Shown here piece after piece: positions 28,141 to 36,608 of a stretch of DNA of 64,000 nucleotides (position 1 is the first letter of the stretch; every line of letters starts with the position of its first letter). The stretch comes from Methylobacter sp. S3L5C. Its GTDB lineage: Bacteria > Pseudomonadota > Gammaproteobacteria > Methylococcales > Methylomonadaceae. The notes beneath the pieces are model-generated. The model was given only the letters and a program-made list of their open reading frames with translations, did no database searches and had not been told where the DNA came from. The position numbers were made by a program, and so were the translations under genes. Where the stretch lies: assembly GCF_022788635.1 (NCBI RefSeq), contig NZ_CP076024.1:2294001-2358000 (forward strand). The letters are read 5' to 3'.

Positions 28141-29151
28141 ATGCATAATGTCACGTTGATAAAGGGTGATGGTATCGGTCCTTCAATTATAGATGAGGCC
28201 GTAAAGATTATTGATGCGTCAGGCGTAAAAATTCATTGGGAAGAAGCGTATGCTGGAATGGCTGCTTTTGAAAAATTTGGTACGCCGCTACCTGATGAAA
28301 CCCTGGCATCGTTTGATAGAACCCGCTTGGCTTTTAAAGGTCCTTTGACGACTGTTGTTGGAACCGGATTTAGAAGTATTAATGTGGCTTTGAGGCAGAA
28401 ATACGAACTGTATGCCAATGTCCGTCCGGCTAAAAGTTGGCCGGGTATAAAAACACGTTACGAAGATGTCGATATTGTTATTGTCAGGGAAAATACCGAA
28501 GGCCTGTATTGCGGGCTTGAGCATTATCTTACACCTAAAAAAGATATCGCTGAAAGTCTGGCCGTGGTCACCCGAGTAGCTTCAGAGCGTATTATCGATT
28601 ATGCTTTTAAATATGCACGGGATAATGATCGACAAAAAGTTACCGTTTGTCATAAGGCCAATATTTTAAAATATACCCAAGGCTTGTTTCTGGATATTGC
28701 CAGAGAAACGGCGGTGCGTTATCCCGATATTCAGTTTGACGAAAAAATCGTTGATGCCGCTTGTATGCACATGGTTATGAATCCGCAGCAGTTTGATGTT
28801 GTCGTCTGTACCAATATGTTTGGTGATATTTTATCGGATTTGACGGCCGGTCTGGTCGGTGGGCTGGGCTTGATTCCCGGTGCCAACATAGGTGCTGACG
28901 CAGCACTATTTGAAGCAGTGCATGGTAGTGCACCCGATATAACCGGAAAAAATCTGGCTAATCCTATTGCCGTTATTATGGCAGGCGTGATGATGTTGAA
29001 TCATCTGGGCGAAACCCAGGCTGCAGCTCGCATTAAAAATGCGGTTGAAAAAGTGGTTAATGAGGGCAAGTTTGTTACCCAAGACCTTAATCCGCAATCA
29101 AAATGTGGAACGATCGAAATGGGTAATGCCATTTTAGACGCCATGCGATAA
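28141..29151 (+). CDS. Isocitrate dehydrogenase, NAD-type
   Basis: 336 residues, short form of the isocitrate/isopropylmalate dehydrogenase family, oxidatively decarboxylating isocitrate in the TCA cycle. N-terminal VTLIKGDGIGPSI, substrate-site VRPAKSWPG and RENTEGLYCG, metal-site CTNMFGDILSDL and the nucleotide loop EAVHGSAPDITGKNLANP. The loop after EAVHGSAPDI suits NAD better than NADP, an inference. I choose the ATG at 28141 because GGAGA at 28131-28135 is its ribosome site; the frame opens at a GTG 12 bases earlier that overlaps this site. Homoisocitrate or isopropylmalate dehydrogenase are less likely alternatives. Confidence 0.88.
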   Translation: MHNVTLIKGDGIGPSIIDEAVKIIDASGVKIHWEEAYAGMAAFEKFGTPLPDETLASFDRTRLAFKGPLTTVVGTGFRSINVALRQKYELYANVRPAKSWPGIKTRYEDVDIVIVRENTEGLYCGLEHYLTPKKDIAESLAVVTRVASERIIDYAFKYARDNDRQKVTVCHKANILKYTQGLFLDIARETAVRYPDIQFDEKIVDAACMHMVMNPQQFDVVVCTNMFGDILSDLTAGLVGGLGLIPGANIGADAALFEAVHGSAPDITGKNLANPIAVIMAGVMMLNHLGETQAAARIKNAVEKVVNEGKFVTQDLNPQSKCGTIEMGNAILDAMR

Positions 29152-29182
29152 TCATCATAAGTAAAAATCGTAATTTATAGAA

Positions 29183-29216
29183 TCCTGGGGTCGTCATCGT
29201 CTTGACGATTCCAGGA
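29183..29216 (+). terminator. Hairpin after the isocitrate dehydrogenase gene
   Basis: TCCTGG 29183-29188 pairs with CCAGGA 29211-29216, inner CGTCA 29192-29196 with TGACG 29203-29207. No T-tract follows, so an intrinsic terminator is uncertain. Confidence 0.4.
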
Positions 29217-29438
29217 ATCAATTGTTACTGCCTTCAAAGTCTACTGCGTAAAAAACAATTTAGCCGTGCGGCGTAAATGAGCTCATTCTTTGAGAGGCAT
29301 CGCCACAGGGTTTGTTTGCTTAAAAAGGCAACAAGATTTGCCCGTTTTATTTTTTTTGCAAGGGCCGGATTGACTGTCAAGTAAGAAAATTTTCCGGGTT
29401 ACGTTATCGATCGCTACTGCCGATGGCTTGTTTTCAGG

Positions 29439-29444
29439 TATAAT
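29439..29444 (+). promoter_or_regulatory. Candidate -10 element of argG
   Basis: Perfect TATAAT 35 bases before the argG ATG. No clear -35. Confidence 0.35.
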
Positions 29445-29478
29445 TTAAAACATTTTTAACTTGAAACACGAAGGCGTT

Positions 29479-30693
29479 ATGTCAAAAATCAACAAAGTTG
29501 TACTGGCTTATTCTGGAGGTTTGGATACTTCCGTTATTCTTAAGTGGTTACAGGATGTTTATGCCTGTGAGGTGGTCACTTTTACGGCAGATTTAGGACA
29601 AGGCGAAGAAGTTGAGCCAGCACGGGAAAAAGCCAAGGCTGCCGGTATAAAAGATATTTTTATTGAAGATTTACGTGAAGAATTTGCACGTGATTATGTT
29701 TTCCCCATGTTTCGTGCCAACACTATTTATGAAGGCGAGTATTTACTGGGTACTGCAATTGCACGGCCTTTAATTGCCAAACGCTTGATTGAAATCGCCA
29801 ATGAAACAGGTGCTACCGCCATTTCTCATGGCGCTACCGGTAAAGGCAACGATCAGGTGCGTTTTGAGTTGGGTGCTTACGCCTTGCGTCCTGATATACA
29901 GGTTATTGCGCCGTGGCGTGAATGGGATTTAAACTCAAGGCAAAGTCTGCTGGCTTATGCTGAAAAACATGGTATTTCTGTAGAACAGAAAAAAGGCAAA
30001 ACCTCGCCTTATTCAATGGATGCCAATTTACTGCATATCTCTTATGAAGGTCGTATCTTGGAAAATCCCTGGACAGAACCCGAAGAAGATATGTGGCGCT
30101 GGACAGTTTCACCGGAAGCGGCACCCGATACAGCGACTTATATTGAACTGACTTACCAACAAGGCGATATTGTTGCCATTGATGATGTGCCTTGTTCACC
30201 TGCGACGGTTCTGGAGCAATTAAACAAAATTGCAGGTAGCAATGGTATCGGTCGCCTGGATATTGTTGAAAATCGCTACGTGGGTATGAAGTCACGCGGC
30301 TGTTATGAGACACCTGCGGGTACGGTTATGCTAAAAGCCCATCGTGCGATTGAGTCATTAACCCTGGATCGGGAAGTGGCGCATTTAAAAGATGAGTTAA
30401 TGCCACGTTACGCATCATTAATCTATAACGGTTATTGGTGGAGTCCTGAGCGCCTTATGTTGCAAACCATGATTAATGCGTCGCAAGAAACCGTGAATGG
30501 TAAAGTCAGGCTTAAACTATATAAAGGTAATGTCGTGGTGGTTGGGAGGGCTTCTGATACCGACAGTTTATTTGATGAAAGCATTGCCACTTTTGAAGAT
30601 GATGGCGGTGCTTATAACCAAAAAGATGCCGAGGGTTTTATTAAGTTAAATGCGCTTAGAATGCGTATAGCAGCCGCTAAACGCTTGCGTTAA
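29479..30693 (+). CDS. argG: Argininosuccinate synthase
   Basis: ATP-dependent joining of citrulline and aspartate in arginine synthesis. 404 residues from the ATG at 29479 ([20 protein letters not shown], with the PP-loop SGGLDTS). Further motifs: [17 protein letters not shown] and [16 protein letters not shown]. The open frame extends to a TTG at 29461, but AAGG at 29471 fits the ATG. Single gene. Confidence 0.97.
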   Translation: MSKINKVVLAYSGGLDTSVILKWLQDVYACEVVTFTADLGQGEEVEPAREKAKAAGIKDIFIEDLREEFARDYVFPMFRANTIYEGEYLLGTAIARPLIAKRLIEIANETGATAISHGATGKGNDQVRFELGAYALRPDIQVIAPWREWDLNSRQSLLAYAEKHGISVEQKKGKTSPYSMDANLLHISYEGRILENPWTEPEEDMWRWTVSPEAAPDTATYIELTYQQGDIVAIDDVPCSPATVLEQLNKIAGSNGIGRLDIVENRYVGMKSRGCYETPAGTVMLKAHRAIESLTLDREVAHLKDELMPRYASLIYNGYWWSPERLMLQTMINASQETVNGKVRLKLYKGNVVVVGRASDTDSLFDESIATFEDDGGAYNQKDAEGFIKLNALRMRIAAAKRLR

Positions 30694-30848
30694 TAAAGCC
30701 GATAAAAATTAAGGGACAAATTTTATTTAGCTTGTATAATTCTGTTTCAGGTTGCCGTGATGGTTGTTTTATTATCATTCCGGCTATAAAAAATAATAGT
30801 AATCCAGCCGGGATATTCGTTGTTACCTGGTTTGAGAGGAAGTAAATA

Positions 30849-31424
30849 ATGAGTAAGTTACACGAGACGAAATCAGATATTGTAGTTCTGCAAAGAATAC
30901 CTTCTCATCATGGCTTGATGAAAGTGAATCGATGGTTAAGAGCTACGGTTTTTTTCTTGATGACTGTTATTGTTATCACCGGTTTTTTCTTCCTTCCTGC
31001 CAATGACCTAACCCACTTTAAAAAGGCTGAAGTGACTGTTACTGAAATGAATCCCGTATTATCTGCTGAAGTTAATATCTTGAAAGGGCAGTTTGTTGGC
31101 TTGGTCAGTGGTTCAATTGAAAGTAAATTAAGAGCATTAGAGCAAAGTATTCAACTCGGCTCAGTTTCTGCCTCATTAGGTACCATTGAGGATTTGAAAA
31201 ATGACATGCAAGTTCTGCGCTCTTATTCAGAGCCTGTTAAAAAAGCGAAAGTAATTATTCCTAATGAGCAATTAATGCAGGAAATGTCTGAGTTAAAGCG
31301 CCTTGTTTATCTGACAATTGCTTCTTGTGGATTGATGCTGGCGGCAGTTGCCGGTATCTGGTTTAAAAATCGTTATCGCCTGCCTTATAAAGCAACCATC
31401 ATGCATTATTTAGGCAAAAAATAA
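30849..31424 (+). CDS. Hypothetical two-TM membrane protein
   Basis: 191 residues, family not recognised. A basic N-terminus is followed by a TM segment (about 31-50, ATVFFLMTVIVITGFFFLP), a predicted exported middle part of about 100 residues with heptad-like leucines (about 75-140, possible coiled coil), a second TM (about 152-171), and a basic cytoplasmic tail. GAGAGGAAGTAAATA before the ATG is a good ribosome site, and a strong terminator follows, so it is likely a real monocistronic gene. Confidence 0.6.
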   Translation: MSKLHETKSDIVVLQRIPSHHGLMKVNRWLRATVFFLMTVIVITGFFFLPANDLTHFKKAEVTVTEMNPVLSAEVNILKGQFVGLVSGSIESKLRALEQSIQLGSVSASLGTIEDLKNDMQVLRSYSEPVKKAKVIIPNEQLMQEMSELKRLVYLTIASCGLMLAAVAGIWFKNRYRLPYKATIMHYLGKK

Positions 31425-31469
31425 TGCCGGGGCTACCTTTTTAGTCGCCCTAAAATTATATTCGCCCAT

Positions 31470-31508
31470 AAAAAAGCCGCCCCAGTCAATGATTAGGGCG
31501 GCTTTTTT
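31470..31508. terminator. Bidirectional intrinsic terminator
   Basis: AAAAAAGCCGCCC (31470-31482) pairs perfectly with GGGCGGCTTTTTT (31496-31508), 13-bp stem with flanking A and T tracts, between the convergent hypothetical gene and the cytochrome gene. It serves both strands. Confidence 0.9.
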
Positions 31509-31526
31509 TGTACTGCTTTTTATATA

Positions 31527-31865
31527 TTATTTACTGCTGATATAAGCATATAAGGCGTCAACAGCTTGATCTTCGCCATATCCTGCTTTTATAACAGCTT
31601 TGTTTGCCATAATTTCTGCGATAGCTTTTGGCATGCCGCCTTTACCTTCTTTCAGAACTTTTTCAAATGACGCTCTGTCCAAAGTGCCCGCTTTAATATT
31701 GGCACTTAACTGTGGATTTGAAGCGATATCGTGGCAAGTACCGCAACCACGGCCAAAAGCACGGTCATAAATTTTTTGACCAATTTCAAGTTGTTCGTCA
31801 GCCAATGCTGATCCACTTAAAGCGATTAAAACGATACCTGCTAATGTACCTAATGATTTTTTCAT
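31527..31865 (-). CDS. Small periplasmic class I cytochrome c
   Basis: 112 residues from the ATG at 31865, which has GAGGT upstream; the frame extends to 31892 but without a ribosome site. Signal peptide (KKSLGTLAGIVLIALSGSALA, cleaved after about residue 22), one haem motif CGTCH (about residues 42-46) and a likely Met ligand in GKGGMPKA. Mature size is about 90 residues. Probably a soluble periplasmic electron carrier; a methanol dehydrogenase link cannot be shown. Confidence 0.88.
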   Translation of the reverse strand: MKKSLGTLAGIVLIALSGSALADEQLEIGQKIYDRAFGRGCGTCHDIASNPQLSANIKAGTLDRASFEKVLKEGKGGMPKAIAEIMANKAVIKAGYGEDQAVDALYAYISSK

Positions 31866-31921
31866 AGTGACCTCTTTTGGTGTAAAAGCCAAGAGATCAG
31901 ATGATCTCTTGGCCAGGAAAT

Positions 31922-31927
31922 TATTAT
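31922..31927 (-). promoter_or_regulatory. Candidate -10 element of the cytochrome gene
   Basis: ATTATA on the plus strand reads TATAAT on the minus strand, 57 bases before the ATG, in an AT-rich 258-base gap. The -35 is weak. Confidence 0.35.
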
Positions 31928-32150
31928 ATTTGATTAAAATTTAATCTAACTAAGGATAGGGAATTTAACCGAATAATTCAATCTTTTATTTCCTTGAAAC
32001 GGTATTTTTGATCTTTCTTAAAGAATAATATGTGTATCTTATGAATAATTTTTGGTATTTCAAAATACTAATCAGTAGATTCTATAATTTGTCTTTTTTT
32101 AAAATAGTTTTTTGTTATTGCTATTCAATTCAATCAAGCCGACATAGGTA

Positions 32151-33380
32151 TTAGTCATTGCCCCGTTTAAAAATTAACGACGTATTTATACCACCAAAAG
32201 CAAAATTATTACTCATAACATATTTGCAATTTAATAGCCGAATCTTGTCCTTAATATAATCCAATTGTGCGCAAGCAGGATCTATGTTTTCAAGATTGGC
32301 AGTAGCATGAAACCAGCCTTCATTCATCATGTTGATTGCAACCCATGCTTCTAGTGCTCCGCATGCTCCCAGCGTATGACCGGTAAAGCTTTTTAGCGAA
32401 CTGATGGGCGTATTGGTACCAAATACGGCCGCCGTAGCATGACTTTCTGCAACATCGCCATGCACGGTCGCTGTGCCGTGAGCACTGATATAGCCGATAG
32501 CTGATGCATCCAGCTGAGCGTCCTGCAAAGCCAGGCGTATTACGGTTTCCATGCTGTGTTGGTCCGGCTGGGTTACATGCAGGCCGTCTGAATTGGTTCC
32601 GAAACCGATTAGTTCTGCATGAATATGAGCGCCACGGGCCAGCGCATGTTCGCGTTCTTCAAGAATCAGCGTTCCTGCACCTTCGCCTATGACTAAGCCA
32701 TCGCGATCACGGTCAAACGGTCTTGGACTTTTTTCCGGTGTATCGTTACGAATGCTTGTGGCAAACAGGGTATCGAAGACGGCGGCTTCAGCGGCAGAAA
32801 GTTCTTCGGCACCACCAGCCACCATTAATTTCTGGTAGCCATGTTTAATGGCTTCATAGGCGTAACCTATACCTTGACTGCTTGAAGTACAGGCGCTGGA
32901 TGTGGTATAAATCCGGCCGTTAATACCGAAAAAAAGGCCGATATTAACGGGTGTTGTATGCGCCATCATTCTGATATATGACGTTGCATTAAGGCCGTTG
33001 ACCGTGTGGTTGAGCAGCATGTTGCCAAATTCCGCCAAGGCCTCAAAACTGCCTGCACAACTGCCATAGGCTATGCCCGTTTGCCCGTTATTAAGGCAGG
33101 GATCATTTAACAAACCGGCATCAATCAGTGCCAGTTCTGTCGCATAAGTCGCCATTAGCGCAATACGGCCCATGCTCCGGATTTTTTTTCTGGAATAATG
33201 TGCCGGCTTGATAAAATCGACAGGTGCACCCAAACGGGTATTAAGGCCGATATAGTTATCCCATTCCGGCATAAATTGAATGCCGTTAGAGTTTATTTTC
33301 AGTCGTGCTGCAACTTGTTGCCAGTCGTTGCCGATTGGTGAAAGGCCGGCCATTCCGGTCACGACCACGCGCTTTAACAT
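32151..33380 (-). CDS. Beta-ketoacyl-ACP synthase, aryl-polyene type (ApeR-like)
   Basis: 409 residues, FabF-like condensing enzyme. Active-site Cys in TSSACTSSSQG (about residue 163), His in AHGTATVHGD and SFTGHTLGACGA, all intact. Last gene of the minus-strand arm of an aryl-polyene-type cluster; order KS-DH-KR-KS equals the apeO-P-Q-R end of the E. coli APE cluster, so this is ApeR-like. The start overlaps the ketoreductase stop by 7 bases. Confidence 0.88.
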   Translation of the reverse strand: MLKRVVVTGMAGLSPIGNDWQQVAARLKINSNGIQFMPEWDNYIGLNTRLGAPVDFIKPAHYSRKKIRSMGRIALMATYATELALIDAGLLNDPCLNNGQTGIAYGSCAGSFEALAEFGNMLLNHTVNGLNATSYIRMMAHTTPVNIGLFFGINGRIYTTSSACTSSSQGIGYAYEAIKHGYQKLMVAGGAEELSAAEAAVFDTLFATSIRNDTPEKSPRPFDRDRDGLVIGEGAGTLILEEREHALARGAHIHAELIGFGTNSDGLHVTQPDQHSMETVIRLALQDAQLDASAIGYISAHGTATVHGDVAESHATAAVFGTNTPISSLKSFTGHTLGACGALEAWVAINMMNEGWFHATANLENIDPACAQLDYIKDKIRLLNCKYVMSNNFAFGGINTSLIFKRGND

Positions 33381-34099
33381 AAACCACCATTGACTGATAT
33401 TACTTGTCGGGTGATATAACCTGCATCTTCTGACATTAAAAAAGCGACTGCGGCAGCAACTTCTTTAGGATTACCGATTCTACGTGCCGGTATCATTTTT
33501 TTGATTTCATCCAGTGGCAGTTCATTAATCATATCGGTTGCAATTAACCCCGGAGCTACACAGTTGACGGTAATTTCGCGTTTCGCCAGTTCCAGAGCCA
33601 GTGCTTTAGTGGCCCCAATGATACCTGCTTTTGCTGCGCTGTAATTGACCTGGCCGCGGTTACCGATAATACCGGAAGCTGACGACAAGGTGACAATGCG
33701 CCCGGGCTGCCGCCTTCTAATCATCGGCATAATGACTGGTTGCAATACGTTGTAGAAGCTATCAAGATTGGTGTGTATCACACTGTCCCATTCTTCTCCT
33801 GTCAGTGCCGGAAACGCATTGTCGGCGGTAATGCCGGCATTGCAGACCACTCCATAATAAGCTCCGTAAATGTCAATATCCTGATTGATTTGTTCGGCGC
33901 ATTGGCTACGGTTGGCAATATCGAATGGTAATAATCTTGCTGATTGTCCTAGCTGTTCAATTTCGGCGATCACATTTTCTGCTTGTGCTTGTTGGCTACG
34001 GTAATGGATCACCAAATCAAAGCCCTGTTTGGCCAGATATAAGGCAATAGCTTTACCTATACCTCGACTGGAACCGGTGACTAAAATTGTTTTTTTCAT
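33374..34099 (-). CDS. 3-oxoacyl-ACP reductase, aryl-polyene type (ApeQ-like)
   Basis: 241 residues, short-chain dehydrogenase. Cofactor motif TGSSRGIGKA at residues 7-16, NAG at about 88-90, and catalytic Ser with YSAAKAG (Tyr-x3-Lys, about residue 152). Reduces the 3-keto group on ACP during polyene chain growth, NADPH-dependent by family. Four-base ATGA overlap with the dehydratase gene and 7-base overlap with the downstream ketosynthase. Confidence 0.9.
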   Translation of the reverse strand: MKKTILVTGSSRGIGKAIALYLAKQGFDLVIHYRSQQAQAENVIAEIEQLGQSARLLPFDIANRSQCAEQINQDIDIYGAYYGVVCNAGITADNAFPALTGEEWDSVIHTNLDSFYNVLQPVIMPMIRRRQPGRIVTLSSASGIIGNRGQVNYSAAKAGIIGATKALALELAKREITVNCVAPGLIATDMINELPLDEIKKMIPARRIGNPKEVAAAVAFLMSEDAGYITRQVISVNGGLC

Positions 34100-34539
34100 G
34101 ATCCGGTTTTTTGCCTGGTTTCTATGAGAGGTTGATAAACATTGAGGTTGGAACTGATTTCAATACCGATGCCATGAATTTTGCAATCAAAAACCCCCAG
34201 TTTTTCGTCTTGTATAATACTCTTTATCTGTATTGTCAACGTAGAGCCAACGTTAATACTGTCGACATTACTGGTATAAAGACGTGTGCCAAGTAAAAAC
34301 CCCAGCTTTATCGGTTCTCCTGACTGCTTGGACTTGATACCTCCATAAGCCGCTACTGCTTGCGCCATATATTCAATACCTACCCATGCTGGTATCGTTT
34401 TTTGGTTACCGAAAAGGCCGTCATCACGAACAACCAACTCGGCAGATAGCGTGTATTCATCATAGTCAATAATTCTATCCAACAATACCATGGAGCCGCT
34501 ATGCGGGATAAGTTCCGCAATATCAGTACAATCTATCAA
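34096..34539 (-). CDS. 3-hydroxyacyl-ACP dehydratase, aryl-polyene type (ApeP-like)
   Basis: 147 residues with a single hot-dog fold. LIPHSGSMVLLDRIIDYDE at the N-terminus matches the FabZ/ApeP group, PHSGSM replacing the usual PHRxPM, and WVGIEYMAQAVAAYGG is the central helix. In characterised clusters ApeP pairs with ApeI to form an active heterodimer; an ApeI-like domain is found at the end of the ligase gene near 42.5 kb. Preceded by a 190-base gap with a perfect palindrome. Confidence 0.85.
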   Translation of the reverse strand: MIDCTDIAELIPHSGSMVLLDRIIDYDEYTLSAELVVRDDGLFGNQKTIPAWVGIEYMAQAVAAYGGIKSKQSGEPIKLGFLLGTRLYTSNVDSINVGSTLTIQIKSIIQDEKLGVFDCKIHGIGIEISSNLNVYQPLIETRQKTGS

Positions 34540-34593
34540 GCTAAAGTTCCTCAGAATTTGATTAATTTCTCTACTTATATGGGCACTTTGTAA

Positions 34594-34620
34594 CCTAACC
34601 GTAACCCGGTTACGGTTAGG
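34594..34620. promoter_or_regulatory. Perfect 13-bp palindrome within the minus arm of the cluster
   Basis: CCTAACCGTAACC (34594-34606), one C, GGTTACGGTTAGG (34608-34620). With only one unpaired base it cannot form an ordinary hairpin loop without opening the centre, so it looks more like an operator than a terminator. It lies 55 bases upstream of the dehydratase start and 110 bases after the ketosynthase stop. Confidence 0.5.
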
Positions 34621-34729
34621 TATCTTCCAATAAGTTATTGTTTGGGTATATTAGTAACTTTCTATATAGTTAGTATAACAAACACTTGGCGTACAATTGC
34701 CTTTTGGGTTTCAAAAAACGAGTGAATTC

Positions 34730-35902
34730 TTATGTTCTTGCGATGATAATAGATAAATTATTGCCGCCAAACGCGAAGGAGTTGCTTTGGCAGACATTAA
34801 TACTACGCTCCAGTTTATCGCCTTTTTTAACCAGATTGAGCGGTGCCAAGCCGGTATCCGACTCATCATCGTTAATATTGGGAATTAATGCCCCCTGTTC
34901 ATTTTCAGCCAGTAGCATCCAACAAAAACCCAACTCCAAAGCGGCGGCCGCACCCAAGGTATGACCGGTCATGCCTTTACTGGAACTGGCTGCAACTTTG
35001 GAACCGAATATTGCATTGGCGGCTTTGCTTTCCATCCTGTCGTTTAACACGGTAGCCGTACCATGTAAATTAAGGTAATCCACCTCATTTGGCTGCTTTC
35101 CGGCATCGTTCAAGGCCTTCTTCATAGCGGTAATGACAGCTGTACCGGTCGGGTCGGGTGCGGAAAAATGATAGGCGTCGCTACTGGCTCCTATACCCAG
35201 TAATGCTACCGGCCCCGGTTCTTTGCTCAGGACAAAAAGACTTGCCGCTTCGCCGATATTAATGCCGTTGCGATGTTTGCCGAACGGTTTGCAGTAGCCT
35301 GTGCTGAGAGACTCAAGCGCGGCAAAGCCGTTAATAGTCAGATTACATAAGCTATCGGCGCCACCGACAATGACAGCGTCGCATAAATCAAGATTAATCA
35401 GGCGACGAGCCGAAGCAAAAGCCTTGCCGCTGGATGAACAGGCTGTGGAAATGGTGTAAGCGGGGCCGGTCAGGCCCAAATAGGCGCCAAGGAAATCGGC
35501 ACCTGCACCCATTTGTTGTTGTTTATAATGGAAATTGTCCGGTAATGATGCGTGTTCAGCCAGATAAGCTAATGCCAGTTCAGTGCTTCTGACGCCGGAT
35601 GTGCTTGTGCCCAGTACAATACCGATGCGGTCGGAACCAAATTTAGCTGTCACCTTGTCTACGGTCGCTCTGATCTGGTTTAACGCCGCCAGTAACAACT
35701 GGTTATTCCTGCACTGATAAATAGAGTATTGGGGATCTATTTCAGGCAGTTCATCTGTGCACTGTCCGACGATGGTTGCAGGTCCGAAGGCATTTGTTGC
35801 GATTAAGCCGGAACGATCGCCGGCCAACAAGCGTTTTAAGACTTCGGGCCTGGAATTTCCGGCCGCGCATAACAAGCCTAAATCATTCAGGTAAAGACTC
35901 AT
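34730..35902 (-). CDS. Beta-ketoacyl-ACP synthase, aryl-polyene type (ApeO-like)
   Basis: 390 residues, FabF-like. Cys in ISTACSSSGKAF (about residue 153), His in LHGTATVLND and KGMTGHTLGAAA. Probably the catalytic partner of the chain-length factor encoded on the other arm (ApeO-ApeC pair). Start overlaps the DUF3261 gene by 20 bases. Followed by 190 non-coding bases before the dehydratase. Confidence 0.87.
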   Translation of the reverse strand: MSLYLNDLGLLCAAGNSRPEVLKRLLAGDRSGLIATNAFGPATIVGQCTDELPEIDPQYSIYQCRNNQLLLAALNQIRATVDKVTAKFGSDRIGIVLGTSTSGVRSTELALAYLAEHASLPDNFHYKQQQMGAGADFLGAYLGLTGPAYTISTACSSSGKAFASARRLINLDLCDAVIVGGADSLCNLTINGFAALESLSTGYCKPFGKHRNGINIGEAASLFVLSKEPGPVALLGIGASSDAYHFSAPDPTGTAVITAMKKALNDAGKQPNEVDYLNLHGTATVLNDRMESKAANAIFGSKVAASSSKGMTGHTLGAAAALELGFCWMLLAENEQGALIPNINDDESDTGLAPLNLVKKGDKLERSINVCQSNSFAFGGNNLSIIIART

Positions 35903-36608
35903 AATTAACCGTTTTAATGTGCAAATAGTAGTTGTAGTGATGGTTGGTTACCTTCACTTCTTTAGCCCATAGGCTGTCAGGCTGTAAATAATCAACGTCA
36001 ACGCGTAGTTCATTGTGGTAATACAAGCGCCGATGTTGGCTATCAGCTTCCAGGCGCCAATAGCGAGGCAATATTTTTTGTAATTCGGCCTGTGGCCAGT
36101 AAACCAGTTGCAGATCTTTGATGATAAGTTCGGGGGAAAAACTATCCGGCAATAGCGGGCTTTTATTCAGCGTTAACGATTTGCCGTCATAGTTTAAATT
36201 GAACAGGCTGAGGCCTTCGTTACTTAATCCCGCTATCGCAACGTGTTTACTATCAAGCTCCAGTACGCAAATTAGTGTTTCCTGCCGACCTGGCCAGGAT
36301 GCCGTTATTTGTTGCATAACACGCCTGGCAGGGCTTATAGGTGATGCCATGGGTATTGATTTAGCTGATTCAGACTCTTCTGGATGGGTTAATAATGCAC
36401 AACTGCTTAGGCAGGCCAGGATTATTAAAGCTATTGGCAGTTGTTTAAAAATGTCACGAATCCAATCAAACTTTATTCGAAATAAAGGCGGTGTGAAAAT
36501 GCGAAAAAACCAAGTGACTATAAAGCCCATGAATTTTTTGAGTTCTTGCGTAATGCCGTTATGGATAGTGGTAGTCGTTTTTAAACGGCTTTTTAATTCG
36601 CGCGGCAT
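35883..36608 (-). CDS. DUF3261 lipoprotein of the aryl-polyene cluster
   Basis: 241 residues. A lipobox-like LSSC occurs at about residue 70 after the hydrophobic PIALIILAC segment, unusually far from the start. The body, with SWPGRQETLICVLELDSKH and the C-terminal LYYHNELRVDVDYLQPDS, resembles DUF3261, a family found almost only in aryl-polyene/flexirubin-like clusters and thought to act in outer-membrane delivery. The ATG at 36530 is another start, still leaving a long leader. Overlaps both neighbours (16 and 20 bases), so cotranscribed. Confidence 0.75.
   Translation of the reverse strand: MPRELKSRLKTTTTIHNGITQELKKFMGFIVTWFFRIFTPPLFRIKFDWIRDIFKQLPIALIILACLSSCALLTHPEESESAKSIPMASPISPARRVMQQITASWPGRQETLICVLELDSKHVAIAGLSNEGLSLFNLNYDGKSLTLNKSPLLPDSFSPELIIKDLQLVYWPQAELQKILPRYWRLEADSQHRRLYYHNELRVDVDYLQPDSLWAKEVKVTNHHYNYYLHIKTVNYESLPE

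Larger units (their letters stand above)
29152..29478. other. Gap between isocitrate dehydrogenase and argG
   Basis: Contains a hairpin at 29183-29216 (TCCTGG/CCAGGA with inner CGTCA/TGACG), probably at the end of the upstream transcript, and a TATAAT at 29439-29444 that may be the argG -10 element. Nothing else is recognised. Confidence 0.45.
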
